Part shown: one piece after another, positions 10,156 to 20,099 of the stretch | Numbering within the stretch: position 1 is the first letter of the stretch | Layout of the letters: each line of letters begins with the position of its first letter | Assembly: GCA_003427395.1 (NCBI GenBank) | Contig: BFEA01000025.1 | Span: 1,450,703-1,486,017, forward strand | Reading direction: 5' to 3' | DNA: 35,315 nt | DNA from: Chara braunii | Taxonomy: Eukaryota; Streptophyta; Charophyceae; Charales; Characeae | Program-made: the position numbers and the translations under genes | The notes under the pieces: generated by a model | Seen by the model: only the letters and a program-made list of their open reading frames with translations | Told to the model about the DNA's origin: nothing | The model's database searches: none

Positions 10156-11691
10156 ATTTCGAGGAACACCAAATGAACTGCAGTGGTATTCTGACCGAAT
10201 ATTCATGCAGTCAGAGTTTTCAATTTTGTAATGCAGTAGTAAAATCCGGACGCATGGCTGTTCGGTCAGTATAAGCGATTTCCCTTCCATGATCTACCCC
10301 AGTTCGATCTCCTTGTTTTCCTCCTCATCGTCCGTCCTCAGAACTTCTCTTCCTCATGTTGTTCTCTGAACTTTTCTCCAGGACCTCTCCCCCACCTTCC
10401 TCCTCCTTCCCTCTTTTTTTTCAAGTCCATCCCCACCTTCCTCCTCTTTCCGTTTTTTTCAAGTGCGTCTCTCCTGCTGCCTGCACCTTTTACCTTTTGC
10501 CCGCCATCCGACTATACCCCGCATGCCCTTCCCATCCATAGCTTCGTAGTAATGTTTCGACCGAATACTCATTCGATTGTACGTTTCCAAAATAAGCGAA
10601 ACTCCAACGCACCGCATGTCCAGTTAATTACCTGGAGGCTGGAGCCTGGAGGTAAGGGGCACCCCTTCCATTCCTTAGGTGCTGTCCTGGGGAAGGGGTG
10701 AAGTTCTCTCCTGCCAACAAGAGACATGGTGGGCCCTGCCTCCCAAGGTTGGGCCTCTAAGTTCGAAACGGTCGGGCGAGTGGGGCAAGCAAGCAATCAA
10801 CATTCGGCACGCCTGAGGTCCGTCTCCTGCTTGTTGTTCGTTGCTCCTCCCCCCGCCCTTCTGCTCTTTCCAATCAAGAATCATGCCAGCAGTGTGATCT
10901 GGACTCAGTGGACTGGCGCCCTCAGAAGCCGCACGCACAGGCTGGCCAGCTTCCTCCGTACCGGCGTACCCTCCTCCTTCAGCCTCTTGTTCCAACTTCA
11001 TACTTCTAATTTTTTTCTTCTTCTTTTTTTTTCCCCCAACTTCATACTAAGTGTTGCTGGCGATAAACAACTGGAGCCAGTGTGTGTGCCGCCCCCGAGA
11101 ACAGAAGGTGGCCTCAGCTGGGGGTGTGTACTATGTGTTGTGTGTCTTTTTTTTTAAAGAAAAAAGACATCATGGGGGGTGGATCACTTGCGAGCTGTAA
11201 ATGAAATCATTAAAATGGTTTATCACTGAGCCAGGGAAGCACTGCCAGTGTCCAGCTCCTGACCAAGGAGATGTTAATTAAAATTAAATGGTGCCTTGCA
11301 GAGCAACCAAGCAAGACGTTTTCCTGTAGTGCACCAAGGAAACACATTGGGTGGGGGTACCTGCAGCCCGACAGCGAATTTCAAGGGTGTTTGTGTATTG
11401 GCCCCTATCATGGCAGCTAGGAAGTATATACTATATATTATAGCAATCACACTAAGAGTATAAATGAAAGGAGTGAAATAAAGATAAACAGTAGCTTCTG
11501 GAAAGATTGGTATTGAAAATCTTAAAAAAAAACTTAAGTTCCCAATTTTAAGAGAATTTCTATAGATCACTGGCAATCGCAATTTTCTGCATCTTTCGAA
11601 AAAATGAAGTCCAGATTCAGGAATTAAATGCAATACGTTATGCGAATGGGGAGCAGGCGTTAGGAATGATACGAGGTCTGGCCGCACTGCT
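10156..11691. other. No recognised gene; low-complexity intergenic DNA
   Basis: Pyrimidine-rich runs at 10320-10500 and 10980-11040. A TCCAGATTCAGG core like that of the foldback families occurs near 11609. No domain is visible in any frame. Confidence 0.45.
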
Positions 11692-11793
11692 CACCAAAAT
11701 TTAATGTCAAAGGCAAAAAACAAATTGTAGCGTGTGTATCTTTCCAGGTTCTAGCAGGAAATTCATGTCGAATTTGGACATTAAATTTTGGTG
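11692..11793. mobile_element. Foldback element with 17-bp terminal inverted repeats
   Basis: CACCAAAATTTAATGTC at 11692-11708 is the exact reverse complement of 11777-11793. The 68-bp interior is unique in the window. The size and perfect ends fit a small MITE-like element. No target duplication is obvious. Confidence 0.6.
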
Positions 11794-12190
11794 AATGGTG
11801 CCGCGACGACCATGCGATTGGATGCTCAGTCGTTCGGCGTGAGGAGGGAGCATCTCTAAGGACAGTGGGTGGCGGGTGGGTTCCTCTCCTCCCGCCAGCG
11901 CACTACCTGCTGGATATGACGGGACATGTGCCCTGGGACACACCATGTCCCACTGGAACCAGCTCACCCTTGGTACCCATATTGGAGCCCCCGACCAATT
12001 ACATGGACTCTTTGATTTCGGGCCATAAAATAAATTGCGAAGATCAGTGGACGGGAACTGGAACTCAGGATGGGTGGGACCTCGTGCGGGACATTTCCGT
12101 TAGAACCGGTGCCAATAAGGGCGGCACCATCCGGGCTGGAGTTATCACAACACACACCGCATGCTGGACTACCATATAGACGAAGCTTCC

Positions 12191-12192
<2 letters not shown>
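11794..12192. other. No recognised gene
   Basis: Contains an imperfect TGTCCCACTGG-type segment near 11945 that recalls the GGTCCCACT foldback ends. No coding signal is seen. Confidence 0.4.

Positions 12193-12255
<63 letters not shown>
12193..12255. repeat. Poly-A tract of about 63 bp
   Basis: Uninterrupted A run. Together with the poly-T tract at 12461-12512 it bounds about 200 bp of unique DNA. It may be the tail of a retroposed sequence on plus, but I cannot identify the body. Confidence 0.95.
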
Positions 12256-12257
<2 letters not shown>

Positions 12258-12456
12258 AGACGAAGCATCAAGACTTAGTAGCATTTACATTTTCAATTTT
12301 TCAATCAATTGTCAATGATTTGGATTGAAGGAAAACAAAACAAAGAGTTGCAGAGACCGTTCGGCGCCGCGCTAAAAATAGACAAGCAAGCACGTCCCGT
12401 TGGGTGAAGTCCCACTTGGTCCCACCGCGAGTCCCGTCCAGGCAAGGTTCCGAAGT

Positions 12457-12460
<4 letters not shown>

Positions 12461-12513
<53 letters not shown>

Positions 12514-12900
12514 GCTGGCTTTCGCGCATATCGCCGCGAACTCAAGGCGGCAGTCACAGGCCGGGGACTTCTTCGACTGAGTGAGTATATGGGCTCGATT
12601 GCGACTACGTGCATGCTCATAATCTTTCTCCTCTAGATTGGAGCCATCACGAAGTGGGACATCACCAAGCGAGAAGGGGAATTGCTCATTTCGTTCCGAG
12701 TAATGAGACCCCGAAAATGATGGGTTCTTTCCAAAAGATTTTTTTTTTTTTTTTTTTTAATTTTTTTTTTTGAGAAGAAGTTGTACTGTATTTCAAACGA
12801 ATGGCCGAGGCCGGGGACCTCACAATTCAACCCGGAAGTAGCATATCACCGGCTGGAAACCGGGTCCAGCGTCCCACTACCTCGCCACTCTCATAGCATA
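12461..12900 (-). repeat. Two SINE-like copies with poly-T heads (poly-A tails on minus)
   Basis: A poly-T run (12461-12512) is followed by GGCCGGGGACTTC near 12559. A second run (about 12740-12771) is followed by GAGGCCGGGGACCTCACAAT at 12807 and by a CTGGAAACCGGGTCCAGCG segment near 12853. A third copy is at 14509-14650. The order poly-T then conserved body means retroposition in minus orientation. No tRNA-like boxes are convincing. Confidence 0.5.
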
Positions 12901-13366
12901 CTGCTTCTCAAACTCAACCTTGAAGCGCAGAAAAGGTGGCCAACGGGCCCTTCCACAGAGAACTCGTTCAAATTCGGAAAAAAACGTCTGTGAATCTGGC
13001 TATCAGCCATGTCATTGAAAAACTAGCCTTATACGACCGACATACTATTTCACGCTACTTGTTACAGCTGCATACACCTGGGCTCCTACTATCTATCACC
13101 TTACTACTCCCTATTCTATTACACAGGCCTAAATTGGCCTGGGACCGGTCTATACGACGGGTGGAACCAACGTTCCACGTCACCGTGGCACTCTCCACCC
13201 TCCTCCCCTGATTGACCTACTGTGGTCTGAACATAGAACCGAGTAGCCTGTCCCTGGCTACCCGGCCTACCTAAACTGGACTCGGCCTGTCCCTGAAGTT
13301 TAGCTTAGCCAGGTTCTGCTAAGCTAAACTACTGTCCTACCTAGACTGGACTCGGCCTGTCCCTGG
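12901..13366. other. No gene; contains a 13-bp-stem hairpin and a short repeat
   Basis: AGTTTAGCTTAGC (13297-13309) pairs perfectly with 13318-13330 across an 8-base loop. A segment GGACTCGGCCTGTCCCTG occurs on both sides of the hairpin. This is probably the 3' flank of the LINE at 13367-14050. Confidence 0.6.
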
Positions 13367-14050
13367 CTACCTGTCCCACCAGAGGGAGAACTTCAGCCGG
13401 TTGTCTGCGGTAACTTGCAGCACTGCATCGTTCTGGCCCCAGGTTTCTTTGAACCACTGTGTTCCTGAGATGTTCCTGCCATTGCCCGCCTTCCTCCTCC
13501 AATCCGCCAGCACCTCATTCCTCAGCTGCATTCTGAAAAGCTTCTCCGCCTTAGCCTCTGGAAGGCAGCTGCCTTTGAAGCTGGCTTCATTGCGGTCCGC
13601 CCAGATCACCCAGAGTAAGACTGTAATGGCTTTCATAAACAGATTGAGTGCTACTAGTAGATATAGCTAAACACAGCCGCCTTCCTCCTCCTCTTTGAAA
13701 CTGCTTTTTGTACCTAGAACAGCCCACCTCTCTCCTGTCAAGTCCCTCCTGCCTGACCACAACATCAAATGAGCGATCCACCAGTCCCACCATCTTCTGG
13801 ACTTGGGGCACGCCCACCAGAGGTGGTGCATTGTTTCGAATACCCAGTTGCACCTGTCACAAGCCTCCTTAACCCACATTCCCCTTTTCCTCAGCCATCT
13901 CGCTGTTGGGACGGCCTGGTGCGATTGCAGCCATAGCAGCGACGCTAGTTTCTGAGATGGGATTAATGTAAGCTGCTCCCAGAGCTTTTGCAACTCCTTG
14001 GTACTCGCGCGTTCCAGATGAGGCAGCGAGGAATCCCATTTCCTTTTCAA
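13367..14050 (-). pseudogene. LINE (non-LTR retrotransposon) ORF2 C-terminus, 5'-truncated
   Basis: One minus frame covers the whole span with a single in-frame TAG at 13667-13669. The first part carries a zf-RVT (reverse-transcriptase zinc-binding) pattern: PTARWLRKRGMWVKEACDRC, then ETMHHLWWACPKSRRWWDWW, with Cys, Cys, His and Cys in the family order. The second part has LLWVIWADRNEASFKG, the usual LW.IW..RN...F motif that follows in plant LINEs. The frame ends with TAG at 13367. Upstream of 14050 a TAA closes the frame and no RT palm is seen, so only the last 230 codons remain. 5' truncation is typical of LINE insertions. Confidence 0.8.
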
Positions 14051-14508
14051 AAGATTTTAAAAGACCTCGTCTCGCGTAGTCAGCCCTAAAAAGGATGGAA
14101 ACGAAAAAAAAAAAAAGACATGACAGATGGGATATAATTCGAATGGTACCGTGTTCTCCTTTTCAATTCTTCCGCCCCCCCCCCCCCCTCCCCCCCCCTC
14201 CCTTTTTCTTTCCCTATCCGACATCGTCTTATGTCCATCCCCATAGCTGTTCCGTTAGTCTCGAGTTGATTCGGCCCGCCTCATTCCGTTAATCTCACAC
14301 ATTTTTTTCTTTCTTTTTCTCGCCTCATTCCGTTAGACCCACAGATTACATCTCACACGCATTGGTCGAAGCTTTGAAAAGGAAAAGGAAGTAATTAAGA
14401 GAGAAAACTACGGCGCAGTCACGAAAGCAGTTCGTAAAAAAAAAAAAAAAAAAAAAAAGAAAAGAAGAAGCAGTTTGTAATTGCATTTGAAACTGCGTTT
14501 TAGCCTTT

Positions 14509-14650
14509 TTTTTTTTTTTTTTTTTCAATTCTGTATCTTTGAATCGAATACTGAAGTCGAGGCCGGGGACCTCACAATTCTACCCGGGTACTGAGGCCAA
14601 CGCTCTGCAGCTTAGGTTTGTGCAGGAAAACAGGTCCAGCATCCTAGTAT
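14509..14650 (-). repeat. SINE-like copy with poly-T head
   Basis: Shares GAGGCCGGGGACCTCACAAT (14559) and the GGTCCAGC(A/G)TCC segment with the copy at 12740-12900, again directly after a T-run. The right end abuts the 111-bp foldback at 14655. Confidence 0.5.
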
Positions 14651-14654
14651 CTAG

Positions 14655-14765
14655 CTACCGTCTTCACCCGAATAGAACGCCCGGTCACTATAGCTGTATC
14701 TGATGCAACTTTCAGTCCAGATACGTCCATCATTACCGGGCGTTCTATTCGCGTGAAGACGGTAG
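14655..14765. mobile_element. 111-bp foldback MITE, copy 1
   Basis: Begins CTACCGTCTTCACCCGAAT and ends with its reverse complement; the arms are 31 bp with one mismatch. It has the same length and layout as the copies at 15661 and 28101. It codes for nothing, so any movement would need enzymes from elsewhere. Confidence 0.8.
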
Positions 14766-14869
14766 TTCCTGTCACTTAGCAATACTTGTGAAGGCAAGGG
14801 TGTGCAGGTTGCTGGAAAGCAGCAGGTCCAGCGTCCTTGTTCTACAGACAAAATTAAGCGTCTCAGCCC

Positions 14870-15235
14870 GAGTTTCAACTGCATTTGAAACTGGGGCCCT
14901 GACTTTTAAAAAAACCGCTAAAAAAAAAACGCAGTTTGAAATGCAATTACAAACTGCTTTCTTGACGGCGCCCTACAGTCTTCCCCCGAATAGAATACAG
15001 CGCACGGTCATTATTGCCGAATTTGGTGCATCTTTCGGTCTAAATTCAGCTATAATGACCCTACGTTGTTGTCTACGGCGCCCTAGTAGTTAATTCTAAT
15101 TAAAAATATGGGGGTAACTAGGGCGACGAAAGCAGTTTCTAAATGAATGATGAAAAAAAAGCAGTTTCTAAATGCATTTCAAATTGCATTTTAGCGGTTT
15201 TTTTAGTCAGGGCCCGAGTTTCAAATGCAGCAGAA
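14870..15235. repeat. Inverted repeat with a foldback MITE nested inside
   Basis: Arms of about 75 bp (14870-14957 and 15165-15235) share GCATTTGAAACT, GGGCCCTGACT and AAAAAAACCGCT in opposite orientation. The left arm end contains its own palindrome (GCAGTTTGAAATGCAATTAC...). The middle holds 111-bp family copy 2. A related fragment lies at 14418-14506. Confidence 0.6.
14973..15083. mobile_element. 111-bp foldback MITE, copy 2 (diverged)
   Basis: Left end CTACAGTCTTCCCCCGAATA is typical. The interior TTTCGGTCTAAATTCAGCTA matches other copies. The right arm has decayed past the GTTGTT segment, so its end is approximate. Confidence 0.6.
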
Positions 15236-15660
15236 AAAAGTGGCAGAGTTTGTAACTGCAGTTCAGTCACGCACGTGGCCGTTTTTTGTTTTTTCTTTGT
15301 GTGTGTGTGTGTGTTAGCCCCCCCCACCCCCTCCCTTTCTCTGGGGTGTGGCCAAGCCATTCGAAGAGATTACAAAAAAATGAAAACAGCATCTCGTCGT
15401 GTGGCTGGACCATGGCCGAAATGCCTCAGCCACACCCTGGGGGGGAAAAAAAAAAAAAAAAAAAAAAATCAACCACGTGCCTGACTGGACTGCAGTTACA
15501 TACAAACTCCCCGGTGCTACTTTTCTGCAAAGCAGATTTTTCACCTGCATTTTAAACTCGGGCCCTGACTAGACTGCAGAACCCCTCACTGTCACAGTGT
15601 TCCGAATGCGTTTTGAATTTCTTGAAACTCAAATTTTGAAACTCAAACCATGGCCGCACC

Positions 15661-15771
15661 CTACCTTCTTCCCCCGAATACAACGTACGGTCATTATAGC
15701 TGTATGTAGACTGAAAGATGCCCCAAATACAGCTATAATGACCGTACGTTGTATTCGGGGGAAGAAGGTAG
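15661..15771. mobile_element. 111-bp foldback MITE, copy 3 (perfect)
   Basis: Arms of 45 bp (15661-15705 and 15727-15771) are exact reverse complements with a 21-bp spacer containing GACTGAAAGATG. The perfect arms suggest a young insertion or strong correction. No target duplication of more than 2 bp is visible. Confidence 0.9.
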
Positions 15772-16195
15772 TTTTCCCTTTACAAAAAAAAAAAGCAATA
15801 GATGAAGTTGGAGGAAGCAACGTCCTGTGCTTATATACTGATCCTTCCTTAGCAGTCCCCTGGTCTATTCCTGGATCAGCGGACACCGTGGACACCACTG
15901 GATCCGTGCGCCTACTTGCTCCTGAGTCCTTACCCTGCCTCCACACCACTGGACCAGGTCTGTTCCTGGACAAGTGGACAGCCTGGACACCAGGCCTACC
16001 CATCCACTGGTGTGTTCCTGGGCCCGTGGACCTACTCACTTCAAGTTGCTTGCTTACACTTCCTTAGCAGACCAATGGTCTGTTCCAGGTTCCCGGTTCC
16101 AGGTTCCACGGGTCCAGGAACTTAACCTACTTACATACGGGGCCCATACCATACCCAGTGGACCAGGGGACAACCTGGACGAATGCCCTAGCGCT

Positions 16196-16315
16196 GTTCA
16201 TGAACAGACCATTGGACACTGGACACGAGTGTATCTTCCGGCAGAAGATGGCCAGGTTCATGAACAGACCAGTGGACACTGGACACGAGTGTATCTTCCT
16301 GCAGAAAATGGACAC
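16196..16315. repeat. 60-bp tandem duplication
   Basis: Two adjacent 60-bp units starting GTTCATGAACAGACCA, with about six differences. The surrounding 15840-16190 is full of shorter, looser repeats of GGACAC and TGTTCCTGG type. Confidence 0.9.
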
Positions 16316-16435
16316 GTCGAGGCCTGGAAGGCTGGAACTGGACCAGCATGACATTATTAGGAACGTCCCAGAAAAATACAGCTACACTTCCTGGACATCT
16401 ATCTTCGTGATGCATGGTCCAAAAGGAAGCAACAG

Positions 16436-16508
16436 GGGGCAAGGTCCCATTTGGCCAGATTCTTTGTTTCTGGCAGTTGAATCCGGGTACTAAGTGGGAC
16501 CTCGCCCC
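16436..16508. mobile_element. Short foldback of the GGTCCCACT family
   Basis: Ends GGGGCAAGGTCCCATTT and AAGTGGGACCTCGCCCC are inverted copies with two mismatches. Only 73 bp, an internal deletion relative to the larger copies at 31097 and 32972. Confidence 0.65.
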
Positions 16509-16937
16509 GGGTGACGGCCCGGCGGGGGCCTTTCCCCTGATGATCAGGTACCAAACAAATAAAATTTATAAAAGTATGAATAAATAAATAAATCAGGTGC
16601 CCGCTTTTGATAAGACTGGATGGGTATCGCTGTCTCTTCAAGGACAGTTCCGAAAAAAGAAAAAAAAAAAAGAAAAAAAAAGGAAAAAAAAAAGAGAGAG
16701 GTGAAGACAGTGCACGATCTGTTAGGATGGCTATTAGCGTCATCATGTTCGTTCTTTGGTGAACGGAGGTTGCTAACCCCCGTGGCTCGCTGTCCGTCGT
16801 AAACCGCGCATGAACGTGGACGCGAAACACGTCAAAGTTCGTGCTCTGTTAATTCATACGTAACGCGAGCAAACGACCCAGCCGCGGACAAGCAGCGGAG
16901 AGCTGTCGACATTGGCGCCGCAGACAAACGGGCCTAT

Positions 16938-17083
16938 CTGAGGGCATATTCGCAGTAGGTCTTTTTTACTTATTAAGTTATTACTTATTTCTGGACGAAG
17001 TTGCCGTCAGATACATCCACATCCCGCCGTAATTCCGGTCACATGCATTCTGAAAAGTTCTCCTGTGATTACGCCCTCCTCAG
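16938..17083. mobile_element. Foldback-like element of the GGACGTAATTGCGGTC family
   Basis: Starts CTGAGGGCATATTCGCAGTA and ends with the inverse type GTGATTACGCCCTCCTCAG. The interior TTCTGGACGAAGTTGCCGTC recurs at 31586 and 32843 with GGACGTAATTGCGGTC. Confidence 0.5.
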
Positions 17084-17506
17084 CAGTGATACACCCACGA
17101 ACTGATACACCGCAAAAAAAAAAAAAAAAAAAACAGCGCTGAGTTCGAGTCTGGACTGAACTACCATTATTGAAATTGGGCCGGCAGAGAACGTCCTATA
17201 TTTTCATAATATTCAGCGTAATATCTGATCCAGTCACGCAGCTGCGTGCACACTTCAATTGGCGTACTATTCTTTCGCCTTTTACTAAAGAATACCGTGG
17301 GGTGAGCACGCTAAGCAGCATACGCAAATTTTTGCCGGCCTCTCGCTCCCCAAATTAAAAAAAAAAAAAAAAAAAAAGATCCACTCTTCGTTGAGCCGAG
17401 AGAAGGTTAGCATCTCCCTCGATAAGAACGGGAATAGTCTAGTACCGACTATATGAACACATATGGTTTAGGCCTTTTTCGTTTTTTTTTTTTTTTTTTT
17501 TTTTTT

Positions 17507-17536
17507 NNNNNNNNNNNNNNNNNNNNNNNNNNNNNN
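17507..17536. other. Assembly gap (30 N)
   Basis: Thirty Ns directly after a poly-T run. Single Ns also occur at 7036 and 23585, each inside low-complexity sequence. Confidence 1.
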
Positions 17537-17592
17537 TCCAACCCAATAATATCTGATCCAAACAAATTCAATTGTGGGCTAAGTAACCAACG

Positions 17593-17640
17593 GGGCTGGC
17601 TCAGTTGGTACACACCCGATGATTCGAACCCAGCTGCCAT
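17593..17640 (+). repeat. tRNA-like remnant, possible SINE head
   Basis: TGGCTCAGTTGG (17598-17609) matches a polymerase III A box, and GATTCGAACCC (17622-17632) matches a B box. Only about 12 bp separate them, instead of the usual 30 or more, so the anticodon arm is missing and no functional tRNA can fold. A SINE head or deleted tRNA pseudogene is likely. Confidence 0.45.
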
Positions 17641-18111
17641 CAGAAGAACAGAATAAAATAATTCTGAATTACTTCCCTGGGGCGGGTCAACTCAATGATG
17701 ATATCTATCTCAAGGCCGTCGCCCTTTAAAACACCAGTACTTGGGCCAGCTATTAATTGGGGCCACGGACAAAAATGGAGTAGAACGTTTCTAGTTGGAT
17801 GAATTTGGGCGCTCCTGTAGTGGCCCGTACGTTTCCTTCTTGCAGAAGTCAGACAAATGCTGAAATTGACGGAAATTTTATACTGGAATTATGCTAGAAT
17901 TGCATAAGAAACTGAAAACTTAACGTTGAAATAGCGCAAAATAGCGAAAAGAGTTTGAAGAAACTTGAGCTCGAAATGCTGAAATCGCCGACGAATAGGA
18001 TGGGGTGGGTACCTTTTCCACTACGACCTACCGCCCAGTATCTGGTTATCAGGTTACCTCTTCCCTACCTGTCCTCGTACAGCCTCCGTACCTAGGCTAC
18101 CGGAGTGGCCT
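17641..18111. other. No recognised gene
   Basis: Nothing coding seen on either strand. The right part is rich in short CTACC and GGTACC-like pieces. Confidence 0.4.
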
Positions 18112-18481
18112 GGGTCCACTTGCCCGGCCGGGCCAAAAAGATATATTGAAAAAATAAAAAACTAAAAATTATTTTTAATTAAAATTGTTATTTTAACATT
18201 GATGTAACGTAATGTTACATAGTAGAGGCGTTCGGAAGAACGTAAGAGCATATCCAACACTTGGGGATTTTGGGACTAAGCTCATAAATTTTCTACAAGC
18301 AATTTCTTCTGAAAGAATTCCTAAAAAAACTATGTTAACATTGATGTAACGTAATGTCACCTTCTATGACCCTGATGCAAAAGTTGCTCCGTTTATTTTT
18401 CTGCATAACATAGTTTTTTGAGTTTTTTTTTTTTTTTTTTTTTTTGCTGGGACCTCCCCTTGTCCTTGCACGGCCCGGCCG
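18112..18481. mobile_element. Element with GGCCCGGCC palindromic ends
   Basis: Bounded by GCCCGGCCGGGCC at about 18121-18134 and CACGGCCCGGCCGG at about 18469-18482. Inside, TTAACATTGATGTAACGTAA is present twice (18194, 18334). The segment at 18375-18415 is the reverse complement of 27207-27250 (core TTATGCAGAAAAATAAAC). It abuts the direct repeat of the Penelope-like element at 18482. Confidence 0.5.
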
Positions 18482-18584
18482 GAGGAACAAGAGAGAGTGA
18501 ACCCAAGGCGTCACAGCGACCGAGAGCACACCACACTTCACATGCAAGCATCAGAGCGTAGACGTTTCATCGGCCCAAAGCCCA
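18482..18584 (-). repeat. 3' direct repeat (pseudo-LTR) of the Penelope-like element
   Basis: Starts GAGGAACAAGAGAGAGTGAA on plus and matches 23290-23392 with about four substitutions and no gaps. Same-orientation terminal repeats are typical of Penelope-like elements, where they arise from head-to-tail copies. I looked for a hammerhead ribozyme core and did not find a convincing one. Confidence 0.9.
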
Positions 18585-18908
18585 GAGAGGGCCAGTCATT
18601 ACAATGAAAGTAGTAAGCACACCGCCATCAGCATCCCTTCCGCCACTCCACTCTCCTCGATACTACCGGCATTAAGCCGTCAGCATCCCCGCCACCTACC
18701 ACTCTCCTCTATACTACCGGCGTTCTGGCGATTCCCCGAGAGCCCTTTCTGTCGGCGCCAGAGCCGACGTCGTCAGGGGGCAGGCACCTCCTTGGTTGAG
18801 TGGACGACGGTCAACCATAAATACGGTTGCCGCCTTCTGAAAATAGTACAAACTGGTCCCTTACCCCATCCAATTCTCTTAATTTCCAAGACCCTTTCCT
18901 TCTGTTTG
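18585..18908 (-). other. 3' untranslated region of the Penelope-like element
   Basis: Between the RT stop and the 3' direct repeat. Contains an imperfect tandem duplication of about 50 bp (18626-18677 and 18678-18727, both with CACTCTCCTC and ACTACCGGC). After the TAG at 18909 the RT frame meets TAA ten codons later. Confidence 0.7.
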
Positions 18909-20099
18909 CTAGGTCAGGACCCGGTACCCTTCCCAGTCCCTTGCCTTTCTGTCAATGAATTTCCCCAGGGTACCGGTAAAAAACTCACTCGGGTACCTTA
19001 ATAACCGCAGCTCCCTACTCAATGTTAGCAGCGGCATCTCCGCAAGTTCCACAGTCGTTGATAGGGCACTATTAATCACGGCCTTTTTCTGCTTTTTGTC
19101 GGCATAGGACCCAAAACTTTGCAACGACCGATAGCAGTACCCTTCTGACCATACGTTCTCTTCATTCTTGGCTTTGTACCTGATCTCCACTCGATTCGGA
19201 GATAGACAGACCCTCAACTCACAACCTAAAAAAGTCCAAGTCCCTTCGCGTGAATCAGTTCTAACCAACTGCAAGTTCGGGTCATAGATATCTGCCAACT
19301 TCCCAATGACTCCTTTCGCCCTCTCTTCCCCCTGCCTTGAATTTCCTGCCCACACAAAAATTGACAAATCGTCTACTAGTCTAATACCCCTCACCAAATT
19401 CCGATCCCTCCCCAGAGTCCCCAGAAAGCATGCTTCGTTGAAGATACACAGCAGGCATGCTAACGGAGGACTACTACTCTTTCCCGTTGGCACCCCCATT
19501 GTTTGCTTCAGAATTCTTCCCCCAGCAATCAGGTACGTATGATCCAATTCAAATTTAACAAACTTCTCAATTTGGTGCAAACTGATGAACACCCACTCAT
19601 TACTTTGTTGTTTGGCGAAGGACACTCCCTTTCCCCTCTTCTTCACGTACACCCCCTCCCTTCCTTTCCGCCTCGTCATTCCCGTCAGCCATCTTACTGC
19701 CTCCAGAATGGAACCGTGCGGCAACTCATTAAACATTTCCTTAATGTCAAATGACAATCCCTTAATCTGTCCATTATTCCCTTTCGATTGTGCCCATTTT
19801 GTAACCTTTTCCAGCCTTCCTTTGAGGTCGCCTGTCGATCGTAGGTTGAAGTTGCAGGCTGGGGGTAACAGCAGCATTAGCCCATTCAATGCCCTCGCTA
19901 CGCGTCTCCCAGCTGTTTTTGAAGGCTCACTGAACGACGGGGTGATAGGTCTGAATTTCCGCACGTCCTTATTTTTTGGAACAACGTAAGCCTTCCCCAA
20001 CCTCCCTTTTCCCTCCCATCTTCCAACTTCCTCAAGCTTCCTTACATTCAGCGATAACCTCCTCTTCCCCCTTCGATACGGCTTAAGTTTGCCTTTCCC
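18909..20099 (-). CDS. Penelope-like reverse transcriptase (ORF2 C-terminal part)
   Basis: The RT frame is open from 20120 and has no good ATG at its start, so I begin it at the likely frame-change site. Motifs in order: GKAYVVPKNKDVRKFRPITP (RT1), LSFDIKEMFNELPH (motif A), LKQTMGVPTGKSSSPPLACL (motif B), IRLVDDLSIFV (motif C, the VDD typical of Penelope-like elements), TWTFLGCELRV, then a thumb region with LRLLRYPSEFF resembling the L...GYP segment of the family. All three catalytic Asp are present. The stop is TAG at 18909. Length and motifs look complete, so this domain could be functional if joined to the endonuclease part. Confidence 0.9.
   Translation of the reverse strand, partial: GKGKLKPYRRGKRRLSLNVRKLEEVGRWEGKGRLGKAYVVPKNKDVRKFRPITPSFSEPSKTAGRRVARALNGLMLLLPPACNFNLRSTGDLKGRLEKVTKWAQSKGNNGQIKGLSFDIKEMFNELPHGSILEAVRWLTGMTRRKGREGVYVKKRGKGVSFAKQQSNEWVFISLHQIEKFVKFELDHTYLIAGGRILKQTMGVPTGKSSSPPLACLLCIFNEACFLGTLGRDRNLVRGIRLVDDLSIFVWAGNSRQGEERAKGVIGKLADIYDPNLQLVRTDSREGTWTFLGCELRVCLSPNRVEIRYKAKNEENVWSEGYCYRSLQSFGSYADKKQKKAVINSALSTTVELAEMPLLTLSRELRLLRYPSEFFTGTLGKFIDRKARDWEGYRVLT

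Noticed and set aside
17593-17640. Functional tRNA gene
   Set aside because: The A and B boxes are too close and no anticodon arm exists.
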